64,000 bases of DNA from Micromussa lordhowensis (GCA_964020085.1 OZ026607.1:9278135-9342134), one strand, 5' to 3'. Positions 48,354 to 60,097 are shown, counted from the stretch's first letter. A program made the numbers and translations. The notes: generated by a model not told the origin, from the sequence alone.

Positions 48354-48895
48354 TAATAACATAATAGAGCGGATTTTTGTAGTTCCCAGGTTGAACTTTA
48401 ATTCTATCAAAAAAAAAAGAACAACATTAAGTTCCAGACTTTTAACTTAGAAAATTGTGCTCATTTCGGTGTTTCTAGTATGGGAAACGACCCTCATTAA
48501 ATTTAAAAGCTCATTTTCTCCCAAAGCTCGAAAGAATCTTCCGATAATAGATCGGATTATTGAAGATACACGTTTCTTCTTCGCATTTTTCGATTTTTCT
48601 CCGAAATTCGAGCAAAAGAAGTTCTGGACAGACTTTTACGTTTTTACGTCGGAGGTTCAAAATTCGCGCGCGTTCTGGAGACCCTTGGGATTCAGTCATT
48701 GTCTTTCCAAGATAATAGTTGCTATGAAAAACACAATGCGAAGGAAACTATTGACGAAATGCAGTCAGCTGTAAATAGAGGTTATTGACTTGCAAATGTG
48801 AGCTGAAAAAGTAGGAAATCTGTAGCCGCGCGAATTTTAAATAAAGCACAAGTTAGGTTAGCAGTGTTTGCAAACTCCCCGAGCCGTCCGTAAAA

Positions 48896-49240
48896 ATGAC
48901 CGATGCGAGGGTAAAGGATTTGAACCAGGAGCTCTTTTCAGAGCTCACAGAACCCCTGGTTCAGCCTTTACTCGTACATATGGTTCCGCCATTTGCTACT
49001 GGGAAGGATCCTAAATTCTGTTTGCAAATCAACGGGAATATTTTGTGGGAATGGAGAAAGTTGGATGGGAATTTGGAAAAACTGTTCGCGGTCCTTCAAG
49101 CGAACTTACGGCCGAACGGATATAGGCTCGAGGAGTCTGCCTACGATCGTGTTAGTAACTTGCTGAACACGAAAACTAGGACTTTCGTAAACAAGATAAA
49201 AGCCGAGGATAATAGAAATAATAATAAATCAAGCGAGTAG
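48896..49240 (+). CDS. Hypothetical 114-codon ORF inside TTAA element 1
   Basis: Starts ATGACC after AAAA and ends TAG at the edge of the 49234-49332 hairpin. The product is mixed-charge and probably helical (KFCLQINGNILWEWRKLDG, FAVLQANLRPNGYRLEES). No domain recognised. Because the start of the reading frame contains a local inverted repeat (GGATTTGAACCAGG with CCTGGTTCAGCC), it may be accidental. Confidence 0.25.
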   Translation: MTDARVKDLNQELFSELTEPLVQPLLVHMVPPFATGKDPKFCLQINGNILWEWRKLDGNLEKLFAVLQANLRPNGYRLEESAYDRVSNLLNTKTRTFVNKIKAEDNRNNNKSSE

Positions 49241-49332
49241 CCCCTCTTTCGCTTACTCCGTCTTGAGTGACGTGAAAGAAAACTGCCAGAAAAAAAATCG
49301 CACGACGGACTAAGCGAAAGAGGGACTACTCG
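49234..49332. mobile_element. 99-bp palindromic element
   Basis: The arms CGAGTAG...CTCTTTCGCTTACTCCGTC and GACGGACTAAGCGAAAGAG...CTACTCG are inverted, about 29 bp each with two mismatches. No target duplication seen. Confidence 0.75.
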
Positions 49333-51395
49333 TAGTCTAGATGAACAGAAAATCTAAGTGTTCAGTAAAATTCAACTGCCTATTCACGCGACTGTTTTGG
49401 CCGACTGCTTTAAATCATCAGTGAGGCAGAAATACAGTATGAAAGTACTTGGCTTTGTCACCATCAGCTGTGTACGTAGCTTCCCTCGCGCAGACAACTT
49501 TCGTGACAAAGCAACTATACTTTTCTCCGCAACAAATACATCAACCTACTTAGCATAGTTACGTATATATACCGCCTGAGAATGACAAAGAAGAAGTTCA
49601 GATATATCAGTAAATAGCACATACATGAGCAAGTTAACGCTTTCTCTTCGTTCCTCTTAATTAAAATGAAAGAACCTGAGCGTGATCCAGGAAGGACAAG
49701 CTATATTTTTATTTCGAAAGAAAATCAAGCGAGTGCGTTCAAAGGACGCATCTTTTTACAGTGTAATAGAAACTCGATCGAACGCGCTATCATTTTATAG
49801 CTTGAAAGAAACTCAAGCGAGCGCGATCGGGGATTTTCATGACCTTCACCTATCTTTGAAGAAGCAATTAGAATAGCTTTCAGTTTAGCGAAACCAAGAA
49901 ACGCATATGTTACGCATCAGCCAACCTTTCCAAACTCAATGATTCTGAGAAACAAAAGCGATAACAATAGCGCCCGCTGTTCATTGTTTGTCTGAGCTGT
50001 GCGATGTTCCCTGTATAGCATGCGTTCTTAGCAACCAATGAATTAAGTTCTAATCGATCGTTTATGAATAATAATGCGAAATATACCAGATATAGAATCT
50101 CTTGAACTGCAAGTATAAATGTCGCGAGAACAATAGCCATTCTGCCCGATGTTCAAATTTTGACGCTGTTTTACATATTCTGTTTGGGATATTTCTGACA
50201 GCATAGACAAACTGAATGAATTAAATTCTTGCGAGATTCGTAGGTTGTTGCCGTTGCTGCTGACTGCTTTTGCTACTTGGACAGCGAGCTTCTTCCTGCA
50301 CTTTCGACCATCTGTTTGTTCGGTTGCCTAGCTTGTGTTTGGGCGTTTGTTTGCTCTACTCATTTCTCTGCCGTTCATTCAGTTGTTATTGTTTGTTTAA
50401 GGGACATCTGTCTCTTATTTCAACTCCTGGTAAAGTTCGAAATGTGTTAAAACATACTGAGATCCGAAGCTCCTTTGCTTGTAATCAAAATATCATAGAC
50501 TAACATCCCCACAGCGTTGGTTTTCCTTTGCTTTGAAACGAAACGAAACGAAACGACATAAACAGATGTCCCACGAAAACATCCACGCAACGCGCGAGTA
50601 ATATCCGCGGAAGAACTGGGTACAATGTCTTAAAATAACTTAAGGTGGCTCGTACCAGTTTTCTCGCGCGGGGAGTAGATCACCACCGTGCGTCACGCGT
50701 GAGAAACAGGAACGATAGAGGCGCGAGATCGCGCAAGATTTAAAACTCGAAAGACCAAACAAATATGGCAGCGCGCGGCTTTTTTCGCCCAAGGTAACTT
50801 TTGTATTGTTGGAGACGAAATTCGCATATAAAGGAGGCTTTACCTGCTGGAACAAGTTAAGTCAATTCTGTGTATTTAAGATAAATTGTTTCGGGAATCC
50901 AATGTTTCCCTAATTTCAAAGGAAACTCGATCGATCGTGCAGCCACCGAGAACATATTAAGTACTCGTAAAACATAGCAAATCTACCCAGAATTTGTGTA
51001 AAAATCCTACAGAGTAAGCCCAGGAGGTTGTCTTTAACGAACGACAACTACAACTGTAAATAATGTTTAGCATCAAACGACAGCAAACAAAACAAAACGC
51101 CTGATCGTAGCCCGCTCGCCCGCGCGGGAACATGAAGCAGCGGTAATCAAAACAGCTCATGAGCAACTGCTGATCTTATAAAGTCTGGATTTTTGAATGC
51201 GAGTCTACGCGCGTGGGAACTACGGAACTCGCGAAGGCTTTTGCATGAAAACAAGCCCGGTGACCCCTTCTTTTTATTGTTTTAATATAATGTTTTCATT
51301 GAGAGCAAACGTCGGAAAAAAAAAAATTCTACGGAAGGAAATTTGCAAATTGTCGTTTTTCAAAGTTTACAAAAAATTGGCTCCGTAAATTTTTT

Positions 51396-52590
51396 GAGTT
51401 ATTTTTTTGTAAAAAAAATATCTCTTAGTCGGCGCGACGAGTATGTTGTGGACGGGTCAATGGATCAGTGAGAGATGTATGTATGTCACACCAATCAGAT
51501 CGGATCTACTATAAACAGCCAATCAAATTTCTTGTTTTAAAAGTAAATGGTATATGAGAAGATTTGATCTCGATACAGTTCAGAACTGCCATATTTATTC
51601 TTCTATAAAAGAGGAGGAAGTATTCATATATTGGGTTTACTTCGACATTTTCTGTGAGTTAGGCTTAGGATTTTAGTTATGGAGGAGATAAGCCTTGAGG
51701 TATGAAACAGTGCGTGAGGTAGTTGTATGCAAATGGACGAGATGTTTTTATTTTTAGTTACAAAGGTAACTTGATATTTTTGTTTTTCACAAGGAGTAAA
51801 TTCAATTAGACGTCACGCATCGTTGCTTCTAGTTCTTACGAAATGTTTTAGAGGAGACGAGACTATTTTGATTTGAAACAGTTCGAACGTTTACAATAGG
51901 TACAGATAACAGTTGCTGTGTTCTTGTTGCGTGCAAATATAACGAGATATTTTTATTTTTTCGTTACAAAGGGTAATTTGACACTTTTGTTTTTCACAAG
52001 GGAGTAAATTCAATTAGAGCTGGCAAATCATCACCACTTGTTCCCACGAGATGCTTGCTATTTTTAGTTACAAATGGTAACTTGATATATTTGTTTTTCA
52101 CAAGGAGTAAATTCAATTAGACGTCACGCATCGTTGCTTCTAGTTCTTACGAAATGTTTTAGAGGAGACGAGACTATTTTGATTTGAAAGAGTTCGAACG
52201 TTTACAATAGGTACAGGTAACGATTGTTTTGTTGTTGTTGCATGGAAATATAACAAGATATTTTATTTTTTAGTTACAAAGGGTAATTTGACACTTGTTT
52301 TCCACAAGGGAGTAAATTCAATTAGAGCTGGCAAATCATCACCACTTGTTCCCACGAGATGTTTGCTATTTTTAGTTACAAATGGTAATTTGACACTTTT
52401 GTTTTTCATAAGGGAATGAATTAAATTAGACTGTCAATGTGTCAGAGGTGTTTTTTCTCTTTCTTTTTTCGGTAAACTAGTGTTGTTGTGTAAAAAGGGT
52501 TAACTAAATTGTCACTGTAAACACTCCCTTAAATGCTCCTATCTTCATAACCTTTTAACTAAAAAAATAACTCTTGCACGCCTTGCGTGC
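51396..52590. repeat. Repeat unit A (about 1.2 kb)
   Basis: Starts with GAGTTATTTTTTTGTAAA and ends with the inverted AAAAAAATAACTCTTGCACG and the small hairpin GCACGCCTTGCGTGC. The interior contains tandem sub-units around TTTTTAGTTACAAAGG, GTAAATTCAATTAGA and CGTCACGCATCGTTGC. Unit B repeats it at 52679. Confidence 0.85.
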
Positions 52591-52678
52591 ATATGTTTTA
52601 AAAATTGTTGTGCATTTCCCTTTTCAGATACCAAAAGCTATGGTTCAAAAAATATTTGGGGTCACCGGGTTAATTTTT

Positions 52679-54056
52679 GAGTTATTTTTTTTGTAAAAAA
52701 AATATCTCTTAGTCGGCGCGTCGAGTATGTTGTGGACGGGTCAATGGATCAGTGGGTCAGTGAGTCAGTGAGTCAGTGAGTCAGTGAGTCAGTGAGTCAG
52801 TGAGTGAGAGATGTATGTATGTCACACCAATCAGATCGGATCTACTATAAACAGCCAATCAAATTTCTTGTTTTAAAAGTAAATGGTATATGAGAAGATT
52901 TGATCTCGATACAGTTCAGAACTGCCATATTTATTCTTCTATAAAAGAGGAGGAAGTATTCATATATTGGGTTTACTTCGGCATTTTCTGTGAGTTAGGC
53001 TTAGGATTTTAGTTATGGACGAGATGAGCCTTGAGGTATGAAACAGTGCGTGAGGTAGTTGTATGCAAATGGACGAGATGTTTTTATTTTTAGTTACAAA
53101 GATAACTTGATATTTTTGTTTTTCACAAGGAGTAAATTCAATTAGACGTCACGCATCGTTGCTTCTAGTTCTTACAAAATGTATTAGAGGAGACGAGACT
53201 GATAGTGAAGAGCTGACAAATCATCACCACTTGTTCCCACGAGATGCTTGCTATTTTTAGTTACAAATGGTAACTTGATATTTTTTTCACAACGAGTAAA
53301 TTCAATTAGACGTCACGCATCGTTGCTTCTAGTTATTTTTAGTTACGAAGGTAACCTGATACTTTTGTTTTTCACAAAGAGTAAATTCAATTAGAGGTCA
53401 CGAATCGTCGCTTCTAGTTCTTAGGACATGTTTTAGAGGAGACGAGACTATTTAAATTTGAGACCGTGCTGATGTTTACAATAGTAAGTGTAGGTAACGA
53501 TTGTTTTGTTCTTGTTGCATGCAAATATAACGAGATATTTTTATTTTTTAGTTACAAAGGGTAATTTGACAATTGTTTTTCACAAGGGAGTAAATTCAAT
53601 TAGAGGTCACGAATCGTCGCTTCTAGTTCTTAGGATATATTTTAGAGGAGACGAGACTATTTAAATTTGAGACCGTGCTGATGTTTACAATAGTAAGTGT
53701 AGGTAACGATTGTTTTGTTCTTGTTGCATGCAAATATAACGAGATATTTTTATTTTTTAGTTACAAAGGGTAATTTGACACTTGTTTTCCACAAGGGAGT
53801 AAATCCAATTAGAGCTGGCAAATCATCACCACTTGTTCCCACAAGATGCTTGCTATTTTTAGTTACAAATGGTAATTTGACACTTTTGTTTTTCATATGG
53901 GAATGAATTAAATTAGACTGTCAGAGGTGTTTTTTCTCTTTCTTTTTTCGGTAAACTAGTGTTGTTGTGTAAAAAGGGTTAACTAAATTGTCACTGTAAA
54001 CACTCCCTTAAATGCTCCTATTAATTAAAAAAATAACTCTTGCACGCCTTGCGTGC
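52679..54056. repeat. Repeat unit B (about 1.4 kb)
   Basis: Same ends and order as unit A, expanded by extra copies of the inner sub-units (at least two more GAGACGAGACTATTT blocks) and by an eight-base microsatellite near its start. Confidence 0.85.
52749..52806. repeat. CAGTGAGT microsatellite
   Basis: About seven near-perfect copies of an eight-base motif inside unit B; unit A has a single copy at the matching place, so the expansion happened after the duplication. Confidence 0.9.
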
Positions 54057-54130
54057 CTATGTTTAGTAATGGTAACTTGACATTCTTGTTTTTCATGTGG
54101 AAGTAAATTCAATTAGAGCTTACAAGTTGT

Positions 54131-54531
54131 TACCCTGGGTTCCAGAGGATATTTTTTTCTGATCGATATTTCGCGGCGAAGCCGCATTAACGAGAGGAGA
54201 AAAAAATTACCTCTGGTAGCAGGAGCACGCAACCTCATTTCCATGCGAGAAATCAGTTCAGAAATTGAACTGGGTCACCGATTGGATACTCCCATGTCCG
54301 CAGGGAATTAACAATATAACAATGGCCCTGATTGGCTACATCGAACAACGGACATGGGAGTATCCAATCGGTGACCCAGTTCAATTTCTGAACTGATTTC
54401 TTGCATGGAAATGAGGTTACGTGCTCCTGTGACCAGAGGTTATTTTTTTCTCCTCGGCGCTTTGCGCCTCGTTAATGCGGCTTCGCCGCGAAATATCGAT
54501 CAGAAAAAAATATCCTCTGGAACCCAGGGTA
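54131..54531. mobile_element. Fold-back element with 9-bp target duplication
   Basis: ACAAGTTGT on both sides (54122-54130, 54532-54540). Inverted arms of about 170 bp begin TACCCTGGGTTCCAGAGG and include TTCGCGGCGAAGCCGC and GGACATGGGAGTATCC. The unique centre is only about 50 bp. A 9-bp duplication and long arms fit a Mutator-like fold-back; the sequence does not name the family. Confidence 0.9.
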
Positions 54532-54852
54532 ACAAGTTGTCGGCTATTGTTTCCAGGATATTAAGCAAAAAAGAAGCTTTCATTTCTAAACTGTTTTTGC
54601 GTCTCTGCGGTAGCAGCTTATAGTTTTATTTGATGACCTTCAGTTCAGTCCGATACTTTAAAGGTAAAAAGTACGAGAACTGTTCAAATGTTCTGAAGAC
54701 TGCGTGGCGTCAAATTAAAGTGCAATTGAATTAAATCAGACTTTCAGCGAATCAGAGATTTTTTTCCTCTTTTTTCTGTATTCGGCGAAGTAGTGTTGTT
54801 GTGTAAAAAGGATAAACTTGCGACTCGTATAAAATGCGAAAAGCTCTCTTAA

Positions 54853-55260
54853 GGCGGGGGTACACGTGAATTTAAGTGAAATTTTGGTAAGTTTAAAGAG
54901 AGGTTGAAAGGGAAAAAAAGGGTTATGGAACACCACCAGACAGTTGCCCGACCACACAATGGCACCCCAGGTTGTTGGGCAACTGTTTGGAGTGTATGTA
55001 CCAATTTTTAATTTCAAACTCTAATTTTAAAACAACAACAAATCTTCCAAATTTCCAATTTCCATCAATTTTACTAATCCTTTGAGAAAAACTATTTCTC
55101 TCCAAATATACCTAAAAATCACCAAAAAATTTCCAAAACAACCCAAAACATAGATATGTGAGATGAGCAGAGAGATTCTTGATTGCTTGAAACGTAAACA
55201 AGATATTTGCATAAAAAAATAATACCCAGCCAAAATACGGCTTTCATGTGTACCCCCGCC
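54853..55260. mobile_element. TTAA MITE, copy 1 (408 bp)
   Basis: TTAA at 54849-54852 and 55261-55264. The ends GGCGGGGGTACACGTGAA and TTCATGTGTACCCCCGCC are inverted with one mismatch. A central palindrome TTGCCC...GGGCAA is present. Copy 2 in the same orientation is at 55859. Confidence 0.92.
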
Positions 55261-55858
55261 TTAACTTGAGTATTTTTGAGCAAAAATTCATCTTGGGGGT
55301 TGAAAGGGCTATGAGATCGGCGAGTGACGTGGAGTTATGCATGTGCACGTGTCACACCAATCACAGTGTGGATTGTATCAAAAAACGAATCAAATTCCTT
55401 GTTAGAAGATAACATGGTATCTACATTAATCTGGAGACGCGTCAGATCACTGTAGTTTGTTCAGTCAAACATTTTATGGCTTACTAATTAGATATCTTAC
55501 CATGTATATCATAAATTCCCAGTTTCTCTTCTGCTGTAAAGACTTGTCAAATTAATCAAAACATTACTGTAAACAGCTCCATGAATGCTCCGAGACTTCA
55601 TAAAAAATAACTCTTGCACGCCTTGCGTGCCTATGTTTTAGTTATTAGCGACATAAGCGAAAAATCAGGTCTGGAAAATCCTTTTGGAATGTTGCCATGG
55701 TAACTGCTGACGACAAAATAACAGCTGTTTTAGGTAAAGTACAAATTATATAATCCAAATTTACAAAAATATTACAGTGGCCCTGGTCTGCCTTTTTGTT
55801 CTATTCTTACAAAGTTGCGAGCCGTCAAAAACCTGAAAACAGGTACGAGCCACCTTAA

Positions 55859-56271
55859 GGCGGGGGTACACGTGAATTTAAGTGAAATTTTGGTAAGTTT
55901 AAAGAGAGGTTGAAAGGGAAAAAAAAGGGTTATGGAACACCACCAGACAGTTGCCCGACCGCACAATGGCACCCCAGGTTGTTGGGCAACTGTTTGGAGT
56001 GTGTCTACCAATTTTTCTCTATTTTAAAACTCTATTTTAAAACAACAACAAATCTTCAAAATTTCCTATTTCCATCAATTTTACTAATCCTTTGAGAAAA
56101 ACTATTTCTCTCCAAATATAACTAAAAATCACCAAAAAATTTCCAAAACAACCCAAAACATAGATATGTGAGATGAGCAGAGAGATTCTTGATTGCTTGA
56201 AACGTAAACAAGATATTTGCATAACAAACATAATACCCAGCCAAAATACGGCTTTCATGTGTACCCCCGCC
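55859..56271. mobile_element. TTAA MITE, copy 2 (413 bp)
   Basis: TTAA at 55855-55858 (shared with the end of element 2) and 56272-56275. Same ends and body as copy 1 with a few small indels; the two copies are only 600 bp apart. Confidence 0.92.
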
Positions 56272-56275
56272 TTAA

Positions 56276-56775
56276 GAGGAAGTTTTTAAGGTCATTCAAG
56301 CTGTAGCTACCGTCAAGCTAATAGGTGTGAAGAGAATCACAAGTTTAACACGTCTGTCAAGATAACAACTGAAAACAGCAATTGCATGGCGTTATAGGAT
56401 GAAAACAAGCTTAGCGCCAAAACGAGGCTCCGCCTCGTGCGAGTCTAAGAAATGCCTCCCAAAAGGGAGGCAAAGAGCTTTTCACCTCCTACTTAAAAGT
56501 TAGTTGCATCGAAGATATGTTGGAGGCTCCTCGTGCGGGTGGACCGGTGAGGGTGGGACTCTGCAGAGACTCTGCTCCCGTTAACCCTACCCCCATGAGG
56601 GGGGTAGGGGGAAGCAGAGAACGAGGAGCATTTTGCTTGAATTATTTTTCGTTTTTTTTTTTCCTTTAAATAAACATGTTTAAAACACGCGTTTTAACTT
56701 GTATCCATATCAGATGAATATATCTGGCATTAAAAACTTGATTTAAACGTCAAGAATATTCGAAATTGTTCGCCT
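56276..56775. other. 500-bp TTAA-bounded segment with GC hairpins
   Basis: Bounded by TTAA on both sides (56272-56275, 56776-56779), but its ends show no convincing inverted repeat. Contains three strong hairpins: GGCTCCGCC, GCCTCCCAAAAGGGAGGC (about 56454-56471) and CCCTACCCCC...GGGGGTAGGGG. Could be a fourth TTAA element with diverged ends or the remainder of one. Confidence 0.5.
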
Positions 56776-56779
56776 TTAA

Positions 56780-56843
56780 GAGGGATTACCTTAGCTAGAG
56801 GACCTACATGAGGGATTCACAATCTGACATTGATAATCTCTTG
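56780..56843. mobile_element. Right half of the split 132-bp palindromic MITE
   Basis: Starts GAGGGATTACCTTAG directly after TTAA and ends GATAATCTCTTG. The inverse of 47180-47243 with a few substitutions, same length of 64 nt. Confidence 0.85.
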
Positions 56844-56950
56844 TTATTTACATCATACATACAAAGGAGGATCTGTATTTAAGATAAGTACGTTCATGCA
56901 AACTCTATTTGATTACTATCACTTTGCTCGGAGTCATTAGATCCTAGAAA

Positions 56951-57264
56951 TAATAATAATAAATAATAATAATAATAATAATAATAACTTTTATTTAAGT
57001 GTCGTATGTGTTTAGCACTGTTGTGCTAATTGGGGACACTATAAATAAATAAATAAATAAATAAATATTTAAAATAGAACATAAACTGTTTAAGAATCCC
57101 AACTGGTGGGAGGCTGACCAGTTGGCTATTTACACAACGCGATCGAGGAGTTGAGCTCGGGACTACCGAGAACAAATCCAGATAACGGTAGGATGAAGGA
57201 TTTGAACCAGGGACCTCCAGATTTCAAATCCAGCGCCCTAAACCACTCGGCCACGCCACCTCCA
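56951..57264 (-). mobile_element. tRNA-Ser-derived SINE
   Basis: On the minus strand a class II-like tRNA head (GGTGGCGTGGCCGAGTGG, anticodon loop TTTGAAA giving TGA, B box GGTTCAAATCC) is followed by a body ending in a (TTA)n tail at 56951-56990; an (AAAT)n tract lies at about 57043-57067. The acceptor stem does not close, so it is not a tRNA gene. The paralogous locus near 62366 lacks the insert, giving an independent empty site. Confidence 0.85.
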
Positions 57265-57573
57265 CAAATTGTAGTTCTTGCTCGTTTTAAGAAAAGGCTG
57301 TCGCGTACATGTAAGATATCTTGTTCTTGCATTAAACGAATGATTTATTTCAGTGTGTCGAGGCTCTGGAGAAAGTAACTTTTCGTTTTAATAGCAAAAC
57401 TCGATGACATATAATTCTGTTAATTAATGGCTGTCATTTTGGTGCTCCTCCTAAGGACACCAACGTAACATGGCATCTTCATTGCAGAGGTATTTAAACT
57501 TTGGGTGAAACATTTCTTCCAATAACGTCTATTATATCCCAGATGCTTGGTTTGGCAGGATAGTTCAGCAATA

Positions 57574-57640
57574 TTCAAAGTGGCGGCGGCGCAGTAACTG
57601 AAGAACGACGGGAAGCACATAATACTCTGTCAAATTGGAG
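57574..57640 (+). pseudogene. Exon-like module 2 (degenerate)
   Basis: GGCGGCGCAGTAACTGAAG and following bases align with module 1 (GGTGGCGCAGCGAATGG) and almost exactly with 62781-62850. The frame is not maintained. Confidence 0.4.
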
Positions 57641-58706
57641 TGAGCACGCATGTATACTATTGCCATGCTACTTACAAAGGAGGACCAAGATAAGATAAGT
57701 AAGTTCATTTGAGTCTTATGTGATCCTTGAAACATTTCCGAAGGTCATTGAATTCTAAGAAATGAAGTTATTAGTCTGCATTTCACAAAGGTATTAAAGA
57801 AAGTAAGCAAAAAAAATAAGCACTGTTTATAAAAGCATACTGAGAGCTTTTATATTGTAATTTTCATTGTCGTCTCATATCTTATTAACCATCTCTGACA
57901 TTATGTCTAACGGTCATTCTTGTCGTTGACTATTACGAAGGTATTAAAGGAAGAACGCAAAAGATATATGCACTGTTTATAACATCAATCCCGTAAAAGA
58001 AAAGAGAAAAAAAGAAAAGAAGAGTAAACGAAAGAGAAGCGCACAGATATTGAATTAAAAAGAAGAAAATCAGAATACCTAAAGGTAGAAAACAAAACTT
58101 GGCAAAAGTGAAAAAGTCAAGAAAGTCTTAAACAATTTACCAACCATCGATCCGCACTCAATTCTAAAATGTTATGTTCCTGAGCTAGTCTCTGATGGAT
58201 TTGAGATGACTTACTCATACGCATGCAATCCATCGTAAGGTTTGCTTTAAAAACAATTCACGCAAGCTTTTGTTAACTCTTATTCTGCTGGGTACACTTC
58301 AACTGCAGAGCTCTCCATAATGGAGTACACGAATTTGTTACATCGTCTTTGAATTGGTTCCCAAAGGATTACAAAAACTCTTCAAGTAGGAATGGGATTT
58401 CCGTTACAAACAAGTACATTTGGAGAATGGAGAGACACCCCACAAAATGGTGGGGACTTTTTCAATAACGAATCTCGATGAAGTCGCAGCAAGAATAGGC
58501 GATATCTCATGACAATACAGAAAGAAAACTCCGTAGAGTCGGAATGCAGTTGCTTGCTTTTCACAATCTTGTTCTCGGATGTAATTGGTACGACCCTTAA
58601 TGCAGCGATCAAAAAAGGTTTCGATGACATTCGTCAAGTGCGCAAAGACATATATTGCTCAAATCAGCGGAGGAGAACTTACCGGTGTTGAGTTCCAGAA
58701 TTATAA

Positions 58707-58844
58707 TGGAAGAGAAAGAAATTTTTCCACGACACAAGAGACACCTTTGATCTTCAAGTCGAGTTGGAAGAAGCCAATTCTGTTTCCAAGCGGCTCAGAG
58801 CACAATTAAAAACACAACAAGACAGCTTCAAAGTCTTGCAGTAG
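58707..58844 (+). CDS. Short coiled-coil ORF fragment
   Basis: 45 codons open after a TAA, ending TAG at 58842-58844. The product includes DLQVELEEANSVSKRLR and QLKTQQDSF, clearly heptad-like. No ATG at the start and no good acceptor in frame, so it may be a decayed 3' exon of a coiled-coil gene. Its relation to the 19334-32392 gene is not established, and it lies on the opposite strand from the pseudogene next to it. Confidence 0.35.
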   Translation, partial: WKRKKFFHDTRDTFDLQVELEEANSVSKRLRAQLKTQQDSFKVLQ

Positions 58845-58914
58845 AGCACCCGATACAGAGAAAAGAAGAACAACAAATAAATTCAAGAGTTGAATATTTG
58901 TAAAGCATAGTATA

Positions 58915-59673
58915 ATTGTTCATATACCATAATAGCTAAGCCAATAAAAACTCTTGAATTGCATTATTCGATGATCCAGTTATTAATAATCAAAGCTATC
59001 TGAACCGCTTAGTGATCCATTCCAAATTGTTATCATCAGAGAACCGGATTGGACGGACGAAGACGAATATTGCATGACAAACTTACTTACCCAGCATATC
59101 TCACGACTTTCACTATTTCTTTGTCTTTCCTCTTCACTATATTCTTCAATTTTTAAAGGAGAACTTAATTAAAAGAAATCGCTGAGCTAGGAACAACACA
59201 TGCAACTTACTTTTTTGTCACAAAACCAGAAAAAGTAAACAAAATACCTACAGTTACCGGTTACGTATTAAACTATTCTGAGATTATTTTCGCCAAACAA
59301 CGTTTTAAAAGTAAGCATTTGACGATTTAACGTGTACGCGCTAGTTAGTTATGCAAAAATCTGGCCTCAAATCTATCACAAAATACAATACATACCACAT
59401 TCCGTTAGGAAAACTCTATATTAATCAAATGCTGCCGAAAGAAATCTACACGGCGATGATAAGCAGTAGCGATAGCAACGTGTAAGTTATTCATTTGTTT
59501 TTCGTTCAACCATGTTACTTGGATTCACTGTATTCATAATTATAACAAGCTAACAGTCAAATGATTTACTTACCTGACACCATAGTTGTTATGATAAAGG
59601 CTGTTTCGCCTATGGATAGTTAAACTACAAGCTACGCAAATCAGTCATTATAACATAGCTATATGCCAGCGCA

Positions 59674-59722
<49 letters not shown>

Positions 59723-60097
59723 GATGGTTCAAGCTGACGTCATTGTCGGTGAAATTTCTTGCCGGCAAAGCAACTTTTTTCGAGTAAAACTTAACGTTAG
59801 CTGTTACTAATGGCTAGTATTATCCAACATTTGAGTTACTGGGTTTCTCGATAACTTTGAAGATCTAGAAAACGTGTCTGAAATTCTTGCAGAAACTTCG
59901 GAAGCGTCGAAAGATCAACAGAAGCATCGAAAGTGCTACCGGTAAAAACAACACGTGCACGTGCACGCGCACGTGTAGGGAAAAGTGCTGCCAGTGAAAA
60001 CAATTAACACGTGCATGTGCACGTGCAGAATTCTCAATTTGCTATGTTATAAAAGCAATGGATAATAAGGCTACTTAGGTAGCTAGAGATGCTGTCG

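Larger units (their letters stand above)
47248..50639. mobile_element. TTAA-flanked element 1, 3392 bp
   Basis: TTAA at 47244-47247 and 50640-50643. The ends are inverted over 32 bp with two mismatches (GTTATTTTTAGACATGG at the left; reverse strand of the right GTTATTTTAAGACATTG), continuing into GTACCCAGTTCTTCCG on both. Outside this, CTCGCGCG and GTTTCGTTTC motifs are shared near both ends. No transposase ORF. TTAA duplication points to piggyBac or Kolobok. Confidence 0.85.
54057..55630. repeat. Repeat unit C, degenerate and interrupted
   Basis: Fragments of the A/B unit (GTAAATTCAATTAGAGCT, GTCACACCAATCA, ATAACTCTTGCACGCC and the terminal hairpin at about 55615-55630) are separated by the insertions at 54131-54531 and 54853-55260. 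Confidence 0.65.
50644..55854. mobile_element. TTAA-flanked element 2, about 5.2 kb, with nested insertions
   Basis: TTAA at 50640-50643 (shared with element 1) and 55855-55858. The ends GGTGGCTCGTACCAGTTTTC and, inverted at the right, GGTGGCTCGTACCTGTTTTC match over 20 bp with one mismatch. Inside are the A/B/C repeats, the 54131-54531 element and one copy of the 408-bp TTAA MITE. No transposase ORF found. Confidence 0.75.

Noticed and set aside
51396..54056. Helitron identity for repeat units A and B because of the GCACGCCTTGCGTGC 3' hairpin
   Set aside because: No CTRR end follows at the usual 10-12 nt and the units have inverted rather than TC/CTRR ends; no Rep-helicase sequence.
57190..57262. 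tRNA-Ser gene on the minus strand
   Set aside because: The acceptor halves do not pair and there is no class II variable stem; it is the head of a SINE with a (TTA)n tail.
59930..60035. Alternating CACGTGCACGTGC tracts as possible regulatory E-box cluster
   Set aside because: They are simple alternating purine-pyrimidine repeats inside an inserted element; nothing links them to a gene.
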